Below, one piece after another: positions 51,953 to 60,429 of a stretch of DNA of 64,000 nt. The number at the start of each line of letters is the position of its first letter. The stretch's first letter is position 1. The notes beneath the pieces are model-generated. The model saw only the letters and a list, made by a program, of their open reading frames with translations, ran no database searches and had not been told where the DNA came from. This DNA is from Pseudosulfitobacter sp. DSM 107133 (GTDB lineage Bacteria > Pseudomonadota > Alphaproteobacteria > Rhodobacterales > Rhodobacteraceae), in assembly GCF_022788695.1 (NCBI RefSeq), contig NZ_CP085154.1, positions 558,001-622,000 on the forward strand. The letters are read 5' to 3'. The translations under genes and the position numbers were made by a program.

Positions 51953-52882
51953 TTAGGTGAGGGTAAGTGTGAACTGGTCGTTGCCGCTTGCGGGCAGCGG
52001 GATGCCACGCAGGGGCCATTCCTTAATGCCCTGCGCTTCGGTCAGACCTGTCGGACGCTGCATTTGCATCGTGGGCACATCGAGCGTCACGACATTGCCG
52101 CTGCCAATGCCGTGCACGAGCTGGAGGTCGACGGCGGTCTGGGCCTTGGCGAGTTGGAAAGGGTTGAATGTTGTGAGTGGTGTCGCTTCGATCTGAAATT
52201 CCAGCGTTTCGCTGCGGTCCACGATGATGACCTGCTCTGCCCCGATCAGGAAACGCGGTTGGACATCGTTCCCGGCGGCGAGGCTCAGGTTGCGCAAAAC
52301 AAAATCGGTGCCATCGATGCTGAATTCTGGCGTGTTTGCGTTGGTGACGGCTTCGGGTTTTTTGAAGGCGCTGTAATCCGGGGTAATCCGGGCCACTTCC
52401 GACGGCATGGTGAACAGGCCCGTGAATTCAAACTCCAGATAAGGCAGGTCGGAGGCATTGAAGCGCAGCGTCACATTCCCCCGTGCGCCGGACACCGCAT
52501 AGCGGGTGCTGCCAATCCACAGATAAATGGTGACACTTTCGTGGCCATCCGAGACCGGGTTGTAGACCACCGACGTACTGGCCGTGACCGTTTCTGCAAA
52601 CGCGCAAGCGCGCAACAACGCGCCCCAGCCCGGCGCCGTGCCGCTTGCCCCTGATCCGGCGATCTCGACCTTGAAGCTGAGCTTAGTGTGCAGATCGAGC
52701 GGGATTGTCGGTTGGCCGCCCAGGTATCCGCGATCGAGATCACGGCTTTTGTCCTGGCCTTCCATCGGGGTCAGGGCCACTTCAAGAGCCAGAATTGCAT
52801 CGCCGCCCGTTGGCACCGGATCGACCCCGTAGATGCTTTCGATCTTGGCCACGAGGATCTTGTCACGCCAGCGCATGGTCAT
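51953..52882 (-). CDS. Phage major tail tube protein
   Basis: 309 residues, beta-rich, in the tube position between the small upstream protein and the chaperones. It starts MTMRWRDKILVAKIESIYG with repeated tube-like strands (LSFKVEIAGSGASGTAPGWGALLRACAF, LEFEFTGLF). The pattern of a central AP-WG-LL-RAC-F helix and a late FTG strand is common to siphophage tube proteins of this type. There is no sheath gene next to it, supporting a non-contractile tail. The ATG at 52882 overlaps the stop of the small gene upstream. Confidence 0.8.
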   Translation of the reverse strand: MTMRWRDKILVAKIESIYGVDPVPTGGDAILALEVALTPMEGQDKSRDLDRGYLGGQPTIPLDLHTKLSFKVEIAGSGASGTAPGWGALLRACAFAETVTASTSVVYNPVSDGHESVTIYLWIGSTRYAVSGARGNVTLRFNASDLPYLEFEFTGLFTMPSEVARITPDYSAFKKPEAVTNANTPEFSIDGTDFVLRNLSLAAGNDVQPRFLIGAEQVIIVDRSETLEFQIEATPLTTFNPFQLAKAQTAVDLQLVHGIGSGNVVTLDVPTMQMQRPTGLTEAQGIKEWPLRGIPLPASGNDQFTLTLT

Positions 52883-53055
52883 TGATCTGTCTCCTTATCA
52901 GACCCTTTGACGGGGTCTTTAACAGTGGTTGAAGCCGCTTTTTCGATGTCACGGCGGGTCAGCTCTTTCGTGGGTTCCGCGATCTGTTTGAGCTCGGAAC
53001 CCTTGCGGAGGTAACTGCCGCCTGAAGCGGGCAGCACGGGGCGTTTCTTGGTCAT
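52879..53055 (-). CDS. Small basic phage protein, 58 residues
   Basis: A short open frame fills the gap between the gp37-like gene and the tail tube gene exactly: its ATG (53055) overlaps the upstream stop as ATGA and its TGA overlaps the tube gene's ATG. The protein (MTKKRPVLPASGGSYLRKGS, then ELTRRDIEKAA) is basic at the N-terminus and helical later. Mu has a small gene (gp38, DUF2635) at the corresponding place; similarity is suggestive but I cannot confirm it. Function unknown. Confidence 0.75.
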   Translation of the reverse strand: MTKKRPVLPASGGSYLRKGSELKQIAEPTKELTRRDIEKAASTTVKDPVKGSDKETDQ

Positions 53056-53489
53056 TGGGAAATCCTCAGTTGATCGGTGATGGTCAGGTCGATCTGCCAG
53101 CGCATCACGCCTTTTTGGAATTGAACCATGCCGGAGCGCACGAGTTGGAATACGCCAGTCTCTTCGCTCGGAGCCCAGCCACAGAGCGCCGCCAAAATCG
53201 CCTTCTCCAGCTCTTCGACATCATCCAGGGCTTTTTGCCCGTCTGCACCGCTCGTGCGGATCGACAACATGATATTGATGCCGCTTGCGGTCTCCTGACG
53301 GTAGGCACCGGTGGCAAGTGCGGGGCGACCGACACCAACGATGCCGGCGTAGAGGACGTGGGCAAACGTTGGGGCTTGCGGCTCGGACCCGCTGCGCAGA
53401 AGAGCTGCAAAATCACCGGCACCGCGCACGCGGTCTTGCAGTGCCGGCACATTGGCTTTCAGCTGCGCGATGATCAGATCGATCTGCAT
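53052..53489 (-). CDS. Mu gp37-like phage protein, probable tail terminator
   Basis: 145 residues: LIIAQLKANVPALQDRVRGAGDFAALLRSG, then VDDVEELEKAILAAL-like helix and a late strand region MRWQIDLTITDQLRI. This follows the pattern of Mu gp37/DUF1834 and related tail-terminator proteins, which cap the tube or join head to tail. It lies in the standard order gp36-gp37 and shares its first base with the stop of the gp36-like gene. Role by family position. Confidence 0.7.
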   Translation of the reverse strand: MQIDLIIAQLKANVPALQDRVRGAGDFAALLRSGSEPQAPTFAHVLYAGIVGVGRPALATGAYRQETASGINIMLSIRTSGADGQKALDDVEELEKAILAALCGWAPSEETGVFQLVRSGMVQFQKGVMRWQIDLTITDQLRISQ

Positions 53490-53917
53490 CAGATGAAACT
53501 CTTCATGCTGGTTTCTGTGAAAGGGCGTTCGCGGTCGGTAAACTGGGCACCGGATGTGCCCGTGTTGGCAGGCTCCACGCCATCAATCGGGAGGCGGAAC
53601 ATGCCACGGGCGATCTCGCGCAATTTGCGCTGTACTTCGTCATAATCGGCTTTGATCTTGGAGGTCGGCTCGTAGGTGTGCAGCCGCCAGATGGCCAGAA
53701 CACAGGCCAGATCAACAATGGTGGGGGGCACCTCTGACAGGGGCAACACGTAGCGATCGGCAAGGTAGCCGTTGATCTCGGCATCTGCATGACCCAGAGC
53801 TTGTGCCACGGCATCAGCATCGATCGTCAGCGATTGCTGCTCTTCACGATCTGTCAGGTCGATCAGCAGACGCTCACCGACGCGGTCAATCAGATCATCT
53901 TGCGTGGCATAGGTCAT
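53489..53917 (-). CDS. Mu gp36-like protein (DUF1320), head-tail connector
   Basis: 142 residues with the DUF1320 signature: YATQDDLIDRVGERLLIDLTDR, ADAEINGYLADRYVLPLSEVPPTIVDLACVLAIWRLH, and YDEVQRKLREIARGMFRL. Members are adaptor proteins between portal and tail in Mu-like phages. It is preceded by a strong stem-loop and followed, with a one-base overlap, by the gp37-like gene. High confidence in family. Confidence 0.9.
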   Translation of the reverse strand: MTYATQDDLIDRVGERLLIDLTDREEQQSLTIDADAVAQALGHADAEINGYLADRYVLPLSEVPPTIVDLACVLAIWRLHTYEPTSKIKADYDEVQRKLREIARGMFRLPIDGVEPANTGTSGAQFTDRERPFTETSMKSFI

Positions 53918-53937
53918 CGATCAATCCTTGAATTCAG

Positions 53938-53964
53938 CCCGGTGGCCCGCAGCAGGCCACCGGG
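53938..53964 (-). terminator. Strong stem-loop between the HI1506-like and gp36-like genes
   Basis: A perfect 10-bp stem (CCCGGTGGCC 53938-53947 with GGCCACCGGG 53955-53964, 7-base loop) lies 20 bases upstream of the gp36-like start. A smaller one (AGCGGC/GCCGCT) overlaps the end of the gene before it. No T-tract follows on the minus strand, so it is more likely an mRNA processing or stability element dividing capsid from connector messages. Confidence 0.5.
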
Positions 53965-54006
53965 AAGGCCCCTCGCTCCCAAGTGAAGGGCATAGCGGCG
54001 AGGCCG

Positions 54007-54399
54007 CTATTTCGCGTTCTTCTGCCGAATGACTGTGAGCTCGGGCTCGGCCTCGAGGGCGGCGATCTGGTCATCTGTCAGATCCCCGACGCCGAAGGCG
54101 GTCGGCTTGGCGTCAAAGCGCATTCCGCAGCGCCAGAAGCCATTGGCGGGCCCGAGCACCTTGATGAACGGCCCGGCGTCAGCTTTACGCTGGGGCTTTT
54201 GGGTTGCGTCCTTCGGAGGCACTGCGGCGTTCGAAGCTGGACCCTGTTCGCTCGGGGCGGTTCCCGCGCCCGACGCCTTTGCCTCGGCCGCATCAACCCG
54301 CTTTTGCAGCTTCGTGTCGCCAATGTTGGCCTGGAAGGTCACGCCCAGTTCTACCGCGCGCGCTTCCAGAGCAATCCGTTCTGCTGTTCGCTCAGTCAT
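54007..54399 (-). CDS. HI1506-like Mu-type phage protein
   Basis: 130 residues. The N-terminal ~40 residues (ALEARAVELGVTFQANIGDTKLQKRVDAAEAK) form a small helical, LEM-like unit. A low-complexity linker follows, then a C-terminal domain FWRCGMRFDAKPTAFGVGDLTDDQIAALEAEPELTVI, which matches the HI1506-type protein encoded after the capsid gene in Haemophilus FluMu and other Mu-like prophages. Role unknown; a head or connector accessory is likely by position. Confidence 0.75.
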   Translation of the reverse strand: MTERTAERIALEARAVELGVTFQANIGDTKLQKRVDAAEAKASGAGTAPSEQGPASNAAVPPKDATQKPQRKADAGPFIKVLGPANGFWRCGMRFDAKPTAFGVGDLTDDQIAALEAEPELTVIRQKNAK

Positions 54400-54409
54400 C
54401 GGTCAGCCC

Positions 54410-55303
54410 TCACGCCAACCACGGCACCACCAGCATTTCGACCTTGCCTTTTTGGGTGTTGGTCGCGCCAGCAGCGTTGCGGTCAGCCTTCAGGATTTCT
54501 TCGGCGGCACCTTCAAGAGAAGGCCCAACCACCAGCAGATCGGGCACAATGCCCAGAGGGCGGGCGTAATCGCCCTTGAGCGACATCATGCCCTGGCGTG
54601 CGGCTTTGAAGCTCGCGGTGTCCAGGGTTTGCTTGGATCCGAAGGCCATTTGCCAGAAGCCGAAGCCGACATTGCACCGCAGGTCGGTGCCATAGACGTA
54701 TTCCTTGCGATCAAAGACATTGTCGTCGGTGGGTTTGTCTTTTGCGACAAACTGGGGCTTTTTGCGTTCCTGATAGATCAGGGGTTTGATCGCGCGCCGG
54801 GTGTTCATCAGGAACCATGGGTCACCGGAGCCGCCACCGGTGTTGGATGCGGTGGTGGGCTGGCCATTGGCATCCAGCACCGGGTGATCGGTGTCGAAGA
54901 AATACTGGCCGTCATAGCATTTGGTTGCAAAGCCCGCCTTCAGCAGATCCCAGATCAGTTGATCCGGGTGCGCGGCCACGCTTTCGCCCATCTCGACGAA
55001 GAGCGGGTCATAGACGCCCAGATTGTCATCTTCGATGTCGTCGCGGTCAACGCCGATTGTCAGCTCAAAAGGTTCGTTCTTGATGCTGTAGTCGTGTTCG
55101 GCGATGCCCTGGATAGCGCGCGGGCCAACCCATTTGCGGACGTTGGGCATTTTGCCCAGCCAGCCGTAGCGGTTTTCCTTCGTGCTCGACGGCACAGTGG
55201 TTGCGACACGGCCGTATTGTGTATCAGCCTGTTCCAGGCCACGGTTAAACGAGCCATTGAAGCCAACGCGCAGCGCGTTCAGACTTGTCGAATTGATAAG
55301 CAT
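54410..55303 (-). CDS. Major capsid protein, Mu gpT-like
   Basis: 297 residues. MLINSTSLNALRVGFNGSFNRGL is the usual start of Mu-type major heads. It continues with KWVGPRAIQGIAEHDYSIKNEPFELTIGVDRDDIEDDNLGVYDPLF, FFDTDHPVLD and PDLLVVGPSLEGAAEEIL, all typical. The start is ATG 55303 with GGAGAACC upstream, 20 codons inside the longest open frame. It forms the icosahedral shell after processing of the scaffold by the gpI protease. Its position after protease and decoration protein is standard. Confidence 0.93.
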   Translation of the reverse strand: MLINSTSLNALRVGFNGSFNRGLEQADTQYGRVATTVPSSTKENRYGWLGKMPNVRKWVGPRAIQGIAEHDYSIKNEPFELTIGVDRDDIEDDNLGVYDPLFVEMGESVAAHPDQLIWDLLKAGFATKCYDGQYFFDTDHPVLDANGQPTTASNTGGGSGDPWFLMNTRRAIKPLIYQERKKPQFVAKDKPTDDNVFDRKEYVYGTDLRCNVGFGFWQMAFGSKQTLDTASFKAARQGMMSLKGDYARPLGIVPDLLVVGPSLEGAAEEILKADRNAAGATNTQKGKVEMLVVPWLA

Positions 55304-55317
55304 CAGGGGTTCTCCTG

Positions 55318-55755
55318 TTAAGCGGTTGCAGCGCGGGTGAGACTGGGGTCGAACAGGACCCACACACCTTGCGCGTCGACAAAATCGATTAGCCCAGCCG
55401 GGGAGCGGGCACCGGTGTCGTCGGTTTTGGCTACGGTCTGGTCATCCACCGCGTAGCAGGGCTTGCCGATATCGGCGGCGGTGATCTCGTCCGCACCGGC
55501 CGAATTGGCGTAGCGGAACGAACCGGACTTCCACGAGACGTCCAGATCGCCGTTGGCACCTTCGCTGTTGTCCACGGTTTCTTCCGAACGCCCCAGGCCG
55601 ATAAGGCCCGTTGCGGTCTGGCCTTCGACAGCGAAACCCGTCGCGTTGACCATCACCATGGCCCCTGCATAGATCTTGGTGGATGCTGCCACAGCGGTTG
55701 AACGCATTTGCCCCAACGCTTCGGGTGTGTTGCGACCTTCAGTCAGTGCGGTCAT
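55318..55755 (-). CDS. Capsid decoration / DUF2190-like phage protein
   Basis: 145 residues, beta-rich: ASTKIYAGAMVMVNATGFAVEGQTATGLIGLGRSEETVDN, then IGKPCYAVDDQTVAKTDDTG and GVWVLFDPSL. This resembles the small head proteins (DUF2190 or D-type) between protease and capsid genes. They stabilise the expanded capsid. Stop of the protease and start of this gene share base 55755. Confidence 0.75.
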   Translation of the reverse strand: MTALTEGRNTPEALGQMRSTAVAASTKIYAGAMVMVNATGFAVEGQTATGLIGLGRSEETVDNSEGANGDLDVSWKSGSFRYANSAGADEITAADIGKPCYAVDDQTVAKTDDTGARSPAGLIDFVDAQGVWVLFDPSLTRAATA

Positions 55756-56834
55756 CAGAGCGCCTCCTCTACCTGGCCAAGTGCATCGCGCAACTTGGCG
55801 TATTCAGCGGGGTCCTGCCCCATCATGGCGGCCACCTGCGCCTCCGTGGCTGTCAGCCCGGCCTTGCCGGCAGCGCTCGACGAGGGCGGCTTGCCACCGG
55901 TGTGGGTCTCGCGCAGATCGGGCAGAGCGGTGATGATGCTTTCGCAAGCGTCGGCGTGGCCCTCCATGTGCAGAGACACCAGGTGTTCGCTGACCTCAGG
56001 GCTGATACCGGCCTTCCGACGCTTGGCGTCTTCGACGAACTCGGTCGCTTCGCGGCGTTTGCCATCGCCTTCCAGCCCATCCAAGCGGGCCTGCATGGCA
56101 GCAATCTGCTCGCCGCTCGTGGCACTGGTTGCCTTCACGGCCTGTGTTGCAGCGAGAATGGCCGCAGGGGATGCACCCGCTTGAAGGCCGACGACACCCG
56201 CGATCTGGTCCAGGGCCGATTGCGCCTCGGCAACTTGCGGTGCGTCGTCGTCTTCGGGCTTGGCCATGGCTTTCGCCAGCGCTGCGAGAACTTCATCCTC
56301 GGTCGCGCCTTCGGCCAGTCCCAGTAGTTCAATGAGTTTTTCGTGGAGCATGTCGCTGCCTTCCTGGTTGAGCACGGCAAGGCCGCGCAAATTGGGTCGA
56401 TTGACGAGGCTGACCTCGCGGATTTTGGAGATTTCACGGCTGACTTTGTCGAGGATGATCACCGGCGAGAGCCTGCGGTAAGCACGGGACGCCACCAGCT
56501 CGCGACCGGCCTTGGTCCAGTTTACACGCGCCCAGATACCGTCTTCACGAGACTGCATCTCGGTGATCCAACCACGCGCCAGGGCGGGTTGTCCGGTCTT
56601 GCCGGTTTTGCCGATGGCGTGATCCTGGTCGATCGCGATTTCACCTTCAGCCATCGAGGCGGCGATGATCGCAGCTTCGTCCCGCACGAAGTAGGGCCCG
56701 CGACCGTCATAGGTCTGCAAAGACCCGCTGGCGCGCGGCAAGACGTGGACCCACTCGGGCGCATCGTCACCTTCAGCGATCTCGGGGAGCGGGTTTGCCG
56801 CCATAAATGCGATGGATTGTGCTGCGTTTGTCAT
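55755..56834 (-). CDS. Phage head maturation protease / scaffold (Mu gpI-like)
   Basis: 359 residues. The N-terminal ~160 residues are the Mu I protease domain: DGRGPYFVRDEAAIIAASMAEGEIAIDQDHAIG, then GWITEMQSREDGIWARVNWTKAGRELVASRAYRRLSPVI and IREVSLVNRPNLRGL. The C-terminal half is acidic and helical, as expected of the built-in scaffold (gpZ part). It cleaves the scaffold during capsid maturation. ATG 56834 is used; a terminator-like hairpin lies 30-55 bases upstream, so transcription of this gene may start anew there. Confidence 0.88.
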   Translation of the reverse strand: MTNAAQSIAFMAANPLPEIAEGDDAPEWVHVLPRASGSLQTYDGRGPYFVRDEAAIIAASMAEGEIAIDQDHAIGKTGKTGQPALARGWITEMQSREDGIWARVNWTKAGRELVASRAYRRLSPVIILDKVSREISKIREVSLVNRPNLRGLAVLNQEGSDMLHEKLIELLGLAEGATEDEVLAALAKAMAKPEDDDAPQVAEAQSALDQIAGVVGLQAGASPAAILAATQAVKATSATSGEQIAAMQARLDGLEGDGKRREATEFVEDAKRRKAGISPEVSEHLVSLHMEGHADACESIITALPDLRETHTGGKPPSSSAAGKAGLTATEAQVAAMMGQDPAEYAKLRDALGQVEEAL

Positions 56835-56862
56835 GGCCCAAATATCGGCGGGGCGCAGATAC

Positions 56863-56889
56863 AAAAACACCCGCAACGGTGTGCGGGTG
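56863..56889 (-). terminator. Intrinsic terminator upstream of the protease gene
   Basis: On the minus strand, an 8-bp stem CACCCGCA/TGCGGGTG (56882-56889 with 56868-56875, 6-base loop) is followed directly by TTTTT (56867-56863). This is a textbook rho-independent terminator inside the phage late region, in the only sizeable gap (102 bp) between the gpG and gpI genes. In Mu a late promoter (PI) lies before gene I, so a transcript boundary here is sensible. Confidence 0.75.
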
Positions 56890-56936
56890 CGATGACTTCA
56901 AACGTTGGTTTAACGTGCCTTCAAGAGGCAGTTCGG

Positions 56937-57452
56937 TCAACCACCTTCATCGGCGCGCTCCAACCAATCGCTGACCGTTTCGGTAATTGCGACCAGATCG
57001 TCAGGCCCGACGCCGATGAACGGGCGTGGCGGAATATTCCCCCAAGGCGTTGAGACAAAGAACTCCCGCCCATTCTTGTCGCGCCCGATCGTTGCGCCAA
57101 ACTCACCCGCCTGGGCGCCAAATTGCATGACGGCCGCATAGATCATATTGGATCCCCAGGAGACGCTGGTCGCATCGTGCTGGGCAAAGATGGTGGTTGA
57201 GAGTGATTTGGATGGGCCAATCAACGGTCGGACACTGACGCTCTCATTTCGCCCCGCGTAGGCATCCAGCGTGGCTTGCGATTTCGGCGCCCAGGCTTTG
57301 CCATCGGGATCAGTTCCGTCGACGAAGTTCTGTTTGGTGCTTTCGATCATCAGCTCGCCGATGTCTTGCATGACACCGGTAAAATCTGTGAGCCGCAGAG
57401 AGAGCTGTGCAAAAGCCGCGTCCATCTCCGCCGTATTGAGTTTTAGGTCCAT
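56937..57452 (-). CDS. Phage virion morphogenesis protein (Mu gpG-like)
   Basis: 171 residues. MDLKLNTAEMDAAFAQLSLRLTDFTGVMQDIGELMIESTKQNF is the family's helical start, followed by PDGKAWAPKSQATLDAY and a C-terminal GNIPPRPFIGV, the hallmark of the virion morphogenesis / tail-completion family. It likely acts in joining head and tail. ATG 57452 is chosen for the GAGGAA about 9 bases upstream. The 122 bp before it hold no gene I can support. Confidence 0.85.
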   Translation of the reverse strand: MDLKLNTAEMDAAFAQLSLRLTDFTGVMQDIGELMIESTKQNFVDGTDPDGKAWAPKSQATLDAYAGRNESVSVRPLIGPSKSLSTTIFAQHDATSVSWGSNMIYAAVMQFGAQAGEFGATIGRDKNGREFFVSTPWGNIPPRPFIGVGPDDLVAITETVSDWLERADEGG

Positions 57453-57574
57453 GATCACTATATTCCTCGTTGCAGGCGTGACACGGTGATATTCTCCCGG
57501 CCGTTGCACGGTTTTCGAACCGGAGCGCTATGTGGGGTTGCCAGTTTCTGGAATGGGAGGCCCCACCGCCTGTA

Positions 57575-58729
57575 TCAATCCCCTTTTCTGAGCAGACGGC
57601 GCAGCTCCTGATCCTTTTTGGCCTGCTGCTGGCTGAGACGCCTGAAACTGGTGATCAACAAACCCCGTCCTGTCTGGGTTGCTTTGATCACCAGAACGTA
57701 GCCGCGTGCATCCTCGACATCGCGCACGAAGATCAAATTGCGGGGGCCGTCCTGAATCTGATGCGTTGCCCCGTCAATTGTTGCCTGGGCCAGCCCGTAT
57801 TCGGCAGGGCTCAACTCGGGATGATCGCGCAGCTGCTTTGTCAAGGTCTGGGGAGACAGGTGCGCCACCCGTGTCTGTGCGCCGATGGCTTTGGCGGCGC
57901 TGTCGGGGAGACGTGCGAGAGGCCAGTTTCCGATCGGGTCTTTAATCCATTCCGCAAAGCCCGACGACTTGAGCCATTCCTGTATCAGATCGATCGACGG
58001 GCGGGCGGGCAGATCATCCAGTTTGTCAGCCAGTCTCGTGACAGTTTCCGACACCGTATCACCTGGTGCATAGCCCCAGCCTTTGCCGATGCCGAGCGGC
58101 TCGCCCGTCTTCGGATCCAACTCCCGCCAATTGTCGGGAAGCCTCTTGTCAGGATCACCGCCCAACCGGCGCGCTGCGCGTGCCGAGCGCGCACCCAAGA
58201 TGTAACAGCTGCACCCCCAATCGTTCACCGGCGTATGTGTGATCCAGAATGGGTGATCCGGGGGCAAGACCAGACCGTCCCACGACAGATGCGTCAGGCG
58301 CGGATTTTCGGAGCCGCCGTGCCGATACACCCAAAACGGATAATTGCCTGCGATGAGCTGGGCCCGACGACCGGCAGCATAGCTGGTTGCCATGTTGGTG
58401 CGGTAAATGACCTTTGTTCGCCAGGCCTCACCACCTTTCGTGCCTTCGCCCGTCCAGCCGTGCCAACCGCGCGTTTTTACGATCTCGCGAAACCGGGCCC
58501 GGAATTGTTCCAGGCTCTCGCCTTCGGTGATTGCTGCATCCACGGCTTTGCCGAGATCCGCCAGAAGATCCGCCTTGGCAGCCCCGGCGACCATAAAGGC
58601 GCGGTCATGTGCTGATTTCTGGATGTCATCCCATCTGGTGGTCGGGACCAGATCCCCGAGCCGCAACCGGAATGCCGCAACCTGCTCAGGAAAAGGTTGG
58701 CGGAAAATCGCGCTGAATGGTTCAGCCAC
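57575..58729 (-). CDS. Phage head morphogenesis protein (Mu gpF-like) with C-terminal PBECR2-type nuclease-like domain
   Basis: 384 residues. The N-terminal ~270 residues are the Mu F/SPP1 gp7 minor head domain: KSAHDRAFMVAGAAKADLLADLGKAVDAAITEGESLEQFRARF, TNMATSYAAGRRAQL, and the NDWGCSCYILGARS cysteine pair. The last ~100 residues (LSPAEYGLAQATIDGATHQIQDGPRNLIFVRDVEDARGYVLVIKAT, then TSFRRLSQQQAKK) fit the PBECR2 fold, a barnase/EndoU/ColE5-RelE-like nuclease domain known from phage head proteins. Start GTG 58729 overlaps the portal gene's end by 8 bases; a longer frame would overlap it deeply and looks non-coding. Confidence 0.85.
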   Translation of the reverse strand: MAEPFSAIFRQPFPEQVAAFRLRLGDLVPTTRWDDIQKSAHDRAFMVAGAAKADLLADLGKAVDAAITEGESLEQFRARFREIVKTRGWHGWTGEGTKGGEAWRTKVIYRTNMATSYAAGRRAQLIAGNYPFWVYRHGGSENPRLTHLSWDGLVLPPDHPFWITHTPVNDWGCSCYILGARSARAARRLGGDPDKRLPDNWRELDPKTGEPLGIGKGWGYAPGDTVSETVTRLADKLDDLPARPSIDLIQEWLKSSGFAEWIKDPIGNWPLARLPDSAAKAIGAQTRVAHLSPQTLTKQLRDHPELSPAEYGLAQATIDGATHQIQDGPRNLIFVRDVEDARGYVLVIKATQTGRGLLITSFRRLSQQQAKKDQELRRLLRKGD

Positions 58730-60356
58730 TTTCGACCTCCAATGCCGCGCGCCCGCCAAGATCGGCCGCCGACATGCCTTCAGCCAGCGTGGCGATGAGG
58801 CGGTCGGCATCAAGGTGCGGGAACCCGGCCAACAGGCTTTCGCGCAACTCTTCAAGCGAACCTGCCGCTTCAACCATGCCCTCGATCTGATCCATCATCG
58901 ACTGCATGGGGGCCTGCATCATATCAGCCAGTACATCAGCCAATTTGGCTTGAGGCGATATTAGCGCCTCTGAGGCCTGTTGGCTCTGTTCGGCGGCAAC
59001 CACCCCAGATTGATCCGGAAGGGTATTAAAAGGGTATTCAAATTTAGTCTCAGGGGCTTTTGTCTGCATTGTGGCCGACGGCGACCCTGCGGGAGGGGTG
59101 TTTTGCCCCGTGGGATGCAAAATCTGCGCGCCCTGCTGCGGCGCAGGGATGCCAAACTTACCGTAGATCGTATCCGCGCTGACCCGCAGCCCACGGTCGA
59201 TAAACGGTCCAAGTGCCTCTGCGAGGTTCTTGAGGTCTTCTTCCTCCGGCCGGGACAGCTTGATTGTCGGATACTTCGGGCGGGGCCCATAGTTCAGCTT
59301 AACCCAAGGGATAACCAGATCGCGGTTCAGGATTGCGGCAAGCTGTGTGGCATCGGCTGTTTCAATGTCTTCCTGAACCTGACGATGTTCTTTGCCCGAC
59401 CCCAAGCCGCCGGTGACGGCATCAGTTGTTGCTGTCTGCCCCAGCACCGCCTTCGAAATCTGTTTGTCCAGCCAGTCGGAGCGCCGCTCATAGTGCTCAG
59501 TGCTGGCGCCGACATTCGACGCCTCGATGAACTCGATCATCATGCTTTCAGGAATGATCGCCGCAAGGTCGCCGCCGATATTGGTGACCGCGCGCAGAAG
59601 GGTGCTCTTGTCTTTCTCACTGGCACCCGGCCCGAACTTACCCAGTCGCAACGGCTGGCCGTAGGTTTGGGTGAAGATGGTCCAGTCGCGCTGGGTATAG
59701 GCTTTGAACAGCCAGTTCCACGTCGCAACCCGCGCCAGTCCCGATCGCAATGGCAAACCGGTCTTTGATTTCATCTGGGCATAGATGAATTTGTAGGCAG
59801 GGTAAGGCCTCTCCTGTCCGTTTTCGTCGAGCATGACGGGCGTCTCAAGATCGACCCGGTCAAACCGGAACCATGCCTGTTTTCGGTTCTTCAGCTTGGC
59901 AGGCCAATACTGACCACTGGAGTAATCCCAGATGATCTCTGTGTGCGAGTAACCTTTGCCGATGGCGTCCATGATGTCGAAGAGCTCATCCGCCAGCTCC
60001 TCTCGGGCAATCCAGGACCTCAGCTCTTTCGCAATGTCCAGATCAAGCTGATCTTCTCCGCCCTCTTTCACCGTGATTGGCAGCTGCGTCACACTTCTTT
60101 TGCGGGTGCCGAGCACGCCCAGATAGTGCGGGTCGCGTTCCTCGATGATTTCGGCCAGCTCCATGTAGCGGATCGGATCACCCTGATCGGCTTCACGCAG
60201 GATCGCGCCCAGGCGTTCCGGGTTCAACCCGTCTGAAGGGTATGCAGCGAGAGGCGAGCGGACGCCGCGCATTGTCGGAGCCGAAATCTCTTCGCGGAGC
60301 TCGGCGCGGCGCACTGGCATACCACGGTGATCGAGCAGTTGAGGTAGGCGGGCCAT
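58722..60356 (-). CDS. Portal protein (Mu gp29-like, DUF935)
   Basis: 544 residues with the DUF935 signature: ERDPHYLGVLGTRKRSVTQLPITV, IMDAIGKGYSHTEIIWDYSSGQYWPAKL, WTIFTQTYGQPLRLGKFG, DKQISKAVLGQTATTD and EDIETADATQLAAILNRDLVIPWVKLNYG. The portal is the dodecameric ring through which DNA is packaged and ejected. The C-terminus is Gln/Pro-rich then helical. It lies 73 bp after the terminase gene. Length fits Mu-like portals (about 510-540). Confidence 0.93.
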   Translation of the reverse strand: MARLPQLLDHRGMPVRRAELREEISAPTMRGVRSPLAAYPSDGLNPERLGAILREADQGDPIRYMELAEIIEERDPHYLGVLGTRKRSVTQLPITVKEGGEDQLDLDIAKELRSWIAREELADELFDIMDAIGKGYSHTEIIWDYSSGQYWPAKLKNRKQAWFRFDRVDLETPVMLDENGQERPYPAYKFIYAQMKSKTGLPLRSGLARVATWNWLFKAYTQRDWTIFTQTYGQPLRLGKFGPGASEKDKSTLLRAVTNIGGDLAAIIPESMMIEFIEASNVGASTEHYERRSDWLDKQISKAVLGQTATTDAVTGGLGSGKEHRQVQEDIETADATQLAAILNRDLVIPWVKLNYGPRPKYPTIKLSRPEEEDLKNLAEALGPFIDRGLRVSADTIYGKFGIPAPQQGAQILHPTGQNTPPAGSPSATMQTKAPETKFEYPFNTLPDQSGVVAAEQSQQASEALISPQAKLADVLADMMQAPMQSMMDQIEGMVEAAGSLEELRESLLAGFPHLDADRLIATLAEGMSAADLGGRAALEVESG

Positions 60357-60429
60357 TATGCCGATCCTTTATTGTGTCTCAAGTTTGCCCCGAACTGGAG
60401 GGGTTGGGAAAAGAAGGCGGTGGAAACGA

